This document shows, in pieces, positions 5,326 through 7,372 of a stretch of DNA of 7,372 bases (positions are counted from its first letter, which is position 1; each line of letters opens with the position of its first letter). The notes below the pieces were generated by a model. It did not search any database. It was not told where the DNA came from and saw only the letters and a list, made by a program, of their open reading frames with translations. Where the stretch lies: NCBI GenBank assembly GCA_938003565.1, contig CALKYB010000017.1:1-7372 (forward strand), given 5' to 3'. Position numbers and translations under genes: made by a program. The stretch comes from an uncultured bacterium (GTDB taxonomy: Bacteria; Bdellovibrionota_C; UBA2361; SZUA-149; CALKYB01).

Positions 5326-6021
5326 ATGAAAGTATCTATTATCGAATACCCTGGTTCGACCAATTTGGCTGAAACTAAGCGAGTTTTTTCGGATCGCTAT
5401 GGACTTGAGACTAAGGTGGTTTGGCATGAAGCAGAATCTTTAGGTACCCCTGACCTCGTAGTTCTACCTGGTGGTTTTTCCTATGCGGATTGTCTTCGTC
5501 CCGGAGCTTTGGCCGCTTTGTCGCCAGCCTCCGGCATGGTTAAGCGGTTTGCTAGTAAGGGTGGTAAGGTGCTTGGAATCGGTAATGGCTTTCAGATTCT
5601 TTGTGAGGTTGGCGTACTTCCAGGCTGTTTACTTGTTAATGAGACCGGTGGGTTTCTTGGTACACTTGTTAATCTAGTAGTTAGTGAGTCGGAGTCCTCT
5701 TTGACTCAGGGTTTCAAAAGTGAGGAGAAGATAAAGATTCCTTTGGCTTGTTATTTTGGTCGCTACTGGGCTGATCGACGAGCTCTCTCTGAGCTTGAAG
5801 ATTCTTCAAGAGTTGTTTGTCGTTATGTTGATGAGTATGGAGATTTTGACGAGGAAAACACTTTTAATGCTTCTAGTCGAGGTATAGCGGGTGTAGTAAG
5901 TCGGGATGGCAACGCTCTAGGTATAATGCCGCATCCAGAGCGGGCGTTCGACTCGATTCATTTGTCACAGGATGGTAAATTGATATTTGATTCGATTTTA
6001 TCATCTTTCGGAATAAATTAA
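5326..6021 (+). CDS. purQ: PurQ-like class I glutamine amidotransferase (FGAM synthase subunit homologue) lacking the catalytic cysteine
   Basis: PurQ normally hydrolyses glutamine and passes ammonia to PurL, which converts FGAR to FGAM in purine synthesis. At 231 residues the length is normal. Family features are VVWHEAESL (31-39), VVLPGGFSYADCLRPGALA (45-63), NGFQIL (87-92), GIAGVVSRDGNALGIMPHPER (186-206). The triad His203 and Glu205 are present in MPHPER. The nucleophile elbow, however, reads GIGNG: residue 86, Cys in B. subtilis PurQ (GVCNG), is Gly, encoded by GGT at 5581-5583. The usual AHGEG segment is ACYFG (141-145), and the usual RCG is RPG (58-60). Glutaminase activity is therefore not expected. 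It may be a structural subunit of an ammonia-using enzyme, a divergent paralogue or a gene beginning to decay; the frame is otherwise intact. No purS or purL is visible. The symbol denotes homology only. Confidence 0.85.
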   Translation: MKVSIIEYPGSTNLAETKRVFSDRYGLETKVVWHEAESLGTPDLVVLPGGFSYADCLRPGALAALSPASGMVKRFASKGGKVLGIGNGFQILCEVGVLPGCLLVNETGGFLGTLVNLVVSESESSLTQGFKSEEKIKIPLACYFGRYWADRRALSELEDSSRVVCRYVDEYGDFDEENTFNASSRGIAGVVSRDGNALGIMPHPERAFDSIHLSQDGKLIFDSILSSFGIN

Positions 6022-6035
6022 ATCTCTAGCATTTT

Positions 6036-6809
6036 ATGAAAGTAGCCTTAGCCCAGTTAGATTTAGTAGCCCGGGATGTTGACGCAAACATTAAGAAGGC
6101 TTGGGCATTTGCTAAATCAGCTTCCGAGATGAATGTAGACCTTTTTGTACTTCCGGAGGTGTTTTGCACAGGGTTCTTCTTTCTGCAGGGAGAGGAAGCA
6201 CGCAATGCCGGGAAGAAAGGTGAAGAATGCTTGCGAGAAATTGCTTCTAAATTTTCGATGCATGTTTGTGGTAGCTTCGCCTCACTTCTAGATGGGGAAG
6301 AAAAGCCTACTAATAGATTTCAACTTTGGAGTCCTGAAGCTCGACTCTTGGACTATGATAAGATCCATTTATTTTCGTTCGCGGGAGAAGATAAACGTTA
6401 CAGGTCTGGAGAAGATTTAGTCTCTGCGGAAGTGCTAGGCTTTAGGGTCCGTCCTCTAATTTGCTACGATCTTCGTTTTGACTATTGTTTTAGCCAAAGT
6501 GCAGAGGTGCTCGATCTATTTATCGTTCCCGCAAACTGGCCATCAGAACGGCACACGCATTGGCAGGGATTGTTAAAAGCTCGGGCTATAGATAGTCAAG
6601 CTTTTGTAGTTGGTGTTAACAGGGTCGGATGTGCGGGTAAACTGTCCTATGAGGGAGGCTCGATGGTTGTTGCTCCAAATGGGGATATCTTGGGAGAAGG
6701 CAGTGGGGTCGAGGGCCTTATTGTTTCGGATATTGAGCTCTCGGCTGTTCAAGATTGGCGAGGAGAGTTTTCTAGTTTGAAAGATCGTCGAGTTGGTTTA
6801 GTTGGTTAG
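6036..6809 (+). CDS. Omega-amidase of the YafV/Nit2 type (nitrilase superfamily)
   Basis: Carbon-nitrogen hydrolase, cytoplasmic. The closest known type is E. coli YafV / mammalian Nit2, which hydrolyse alpha-ketoglutaramate or alpha-ketosuccinamate to the 2-oxoacid and ammonia. The catalytic triad is complete: Glu41 (LPEVF), Lys109 (YDKIHLF) and Cys143 (LICYDLRF), with the second conserved Glu118. YafV-like signatures are YDKIHLFSFAGEDKRYRSG (107-125), ANWPSERHTHWQGLLKARAI (166-185) and GVNRVG (193-198). The length of 257 is normal (YafV 256). Omega-amidase closes the glutamine-transaminase step of methionine salvage, which links it to mtnP in the same window. It starts 14 nt after purQ without a clear SD, so it is probably translated from the purQ transcript. 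The last codons form a near-perfect 9-nt tandem repeat (6792-6809). Confidence 0.92.
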   Translation: MKVALAQLDLVARDVDANIKKAWAFAKSASEMNVDLFVLPEVFCTGFFFLQGEEARNAGKKGEECLREIASKFSMHVCGSFASLLDGEEKPTNRFQLWSPEARLLDYDKIHLFSFAGEDKRYRSGEDLVSAEVLGFRVRPLICYDLRFDYCFSQSAEVLDLFIVPANWPSERHTHWQGLLKARAIDSQAFVVGVNRVGCAGKLSYEGGSMVVAPNGDILGEGSGVEGLIVSDIELSAVQDWRGEFSSLKDRRVGLVG

Positions 6810-6897
6810 CCTTTACGAAGAGAATTGTCCTTCGGTTGTAGAAAGTTTGATTGACGAGTTGAATATAGATTTCTTGATAATAGACTTCAATTAAACC

Positions 6898-6974
6898 ACT
6901 AGTTATTCCGGCTCTTTAAACGTGACATCTGAAATTTATTTATACCTATGAGTAAGTAAATGTCACTAACTAGT
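6898..6974. repeat. Nested inverted repeat (three arm pairs), possible structured RNA leader or operator
   Basis: Three arm pairs share the same centre: ACTAGTTA (6898-6905) with TAACTAGT (6967-6974), perfect over 8 bp; GTGAC (6922-6926) with GTCAC (6962-6966), which alternatively pairs as GTGACAT/ATGTCAC over 7 bp; and ATTTATTTA (6934-6942) with TAAGTAAAT (6953-6961), 9 bp with one G-U. The right arm is continuous, while the left arm is interrupted by a 16-nt and a 7-nt insert. The loop is 10 nt. It could terminate the amidase transcript, although the nearest T-run starts 36 nt later, or it could fold in the leader of the downstream gene. Confidence 0.45.
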
Positions 6975-7029
6975 TAAATTTCTCATAATCTGTTTAAGTA
7001 AAGGATGTAGTTTTTTTTAATGTTTTTTT

Positions 7030-7033
7030 GAGG
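7030..7033 (+). promoter_or_regulatory. Ribosome binding site supporting the GTG start at 7042
   Basis: GAGG lies 8 nt before the GTG codon. An in-frame TAA at 7018-7020 closes the frame upstream and no ATG is available nearby in frame, so the GTG is the likely start. Confidence 0.65.
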
Positions 7034-7041
7034 TACTTGTC

Positions 7042-7372
7042 GTGATAAAATCTTTAATTACAGTTTTTTCAATCTCTGTTGTTCTGCCTTTGAGCGCTTT
7101 TGCTCAGGATACGGCTGAAATTATCCCACCTACATTTGATGATTTTGGTTTTGCCCAATGTCATTGTTCAGTGAACACATCGCGCTATAAGGTTGACGCT
7201 GCATTTGTTGATAATTGTGTTACTCCTTTTGGTGTTAATCCAGTGGGAAATAAAGTTCGGACCCACAATGATTTGACCTCTAGAAAGCATGATAGATATA
7301 GAATTTCTTCAGTTGTTGCTGCCGGTTCACCTCAGTGTAGCGATGTGACTTTTGATAGTATTTGCAAAGCTG
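7042..7372 (+). CDS. Secreted cysteine-containing protein of unknown function, 3'-truncated by window edge
   Basis: I do not recognise the family. The frame is open from GTG 7042 to the window end (110 codons visible). The N-terminus is a typical Sec signal peptide: a basic start (MIKS), a hydrophobic core (about 5-17) and a likely signal peptidase I cut after SAFA (18-21), giving a mature protein starting QDTAE. There is no lipobox cysteine at the cut. The mature part has Cys40, Cys42, Cys59, Cys99 and Cys108, including a C-x-C pair, so disulfides in the periplasm or outside are likely. It has its own good SD and lies 232 nt beyond the amidase gene, so it probably has its own promoter. The function cannot be told from the visible part. 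Confidence 0.75.
   Translation, partial: MIKSLITVFSISVVLPLSAFAQDTAEIIPPTFDDFGFAQCHCSVNTSRYKVDAAFVDNCVTPFGVNPVGNKVRTHNDLTSRKHDRYRISSVVAAGSPQCSDVTFDSICKA

Larger units (their letters stand above)
6810..7041. other. Intergenic region with nested dyad and T-runs before the secreted-protein gene
   Basis: This 232-nt spacer has no supported gene. It holds a weak CGAAG/CTTCG hairpin (6816-6834) without a T-run, a possible but badly spaced promoter (TTGACG 6851-6856 and GATAAT 6876-6881, 19-nt spacer), the nested inverted repeat at 6898-6974, and two T-runs (7011-7018 and 7023-7029) close to the next start codon. Confidence 0.5.

Noticed and set aside
6816..6834. CGAAG/CTTCG hairpin as terminator of the amidase gene
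   Set aside because: The stem has only 5 bp with a 9-nt loop and no T-run follows.

Overview
The window is a piece of a bacterial chromosome, moderately AT-rich by eye. It carries seven recognisable or well-supported genes, two small genes and two sizeable intergenic regions. I see no rRNA, tRNA, CRISPR array, insertion sequence or phage gene. The organism is probably Gram-negative, because the kinase ends in a SPOR (peptidoglycan-binding) domain and there is a YihY-type inner-membrane protein. A stand-alone PurQ argues against gamma- and betaproteobacteria, which fuse this domain into a long PurL. A delta-proteobacterium-like lineage is my best guess, with low confidence. Starts are mixed (ATG, GTG, TTG).

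Left block, plus strand (2-3037): the 3' part of rlmN (rRNA/tRNA adenine C2 methylation), mtnP (methylthioadenosine phosphorylase) and a 426-residue YihY/BrkB membrane protein. The gaps are 52 and 29 nt, so this could be one transcript. It converges on the next block with only 23 nt between stop codons and no obvious intrinsic terminator.

Middle block, minus strand (3061-4733): a transmembrane Ser/Thr kinase with an extracytoplasmic SPOR domain, starting at TTG, followed 14 nt later by a 59-residue acidic protein built of three short repeats. The kinase gene has a dnaX-type A_AAA_AAG site just before its membrane segment. A -1 slip there would yield a soluble kinase. A perfect 7-bp dyad lies just upstream of the kinase start.

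A 448-nt region without a clear gene (4734-5181) separates this from the right block on the plus strand. That block holds a 47-codon ORF with a strong Shine-Dalgarno sequence, a purQ homologue whose start codon directly follows the small ORF's stop, and a YafV/Nit2-type omega-amidase gene. The PurQ homologue has glycine where the family has its catalytic cysteine, so it should be unable to hydrolyse glutamine. MtnP and the omega-amidase both fit methionine salvage.

The right end holds a 232-nt spacer with a nested inverted repeat, then the start of a gene for a secreted, cysteine-containing protein that runs off the window.

The best candidates for something undescribed are the small ORF / cysteine-less PurQ / amidase cluster, and the SPOR-domain kinase with its possible frameshift switch and small repeat-protein partner.
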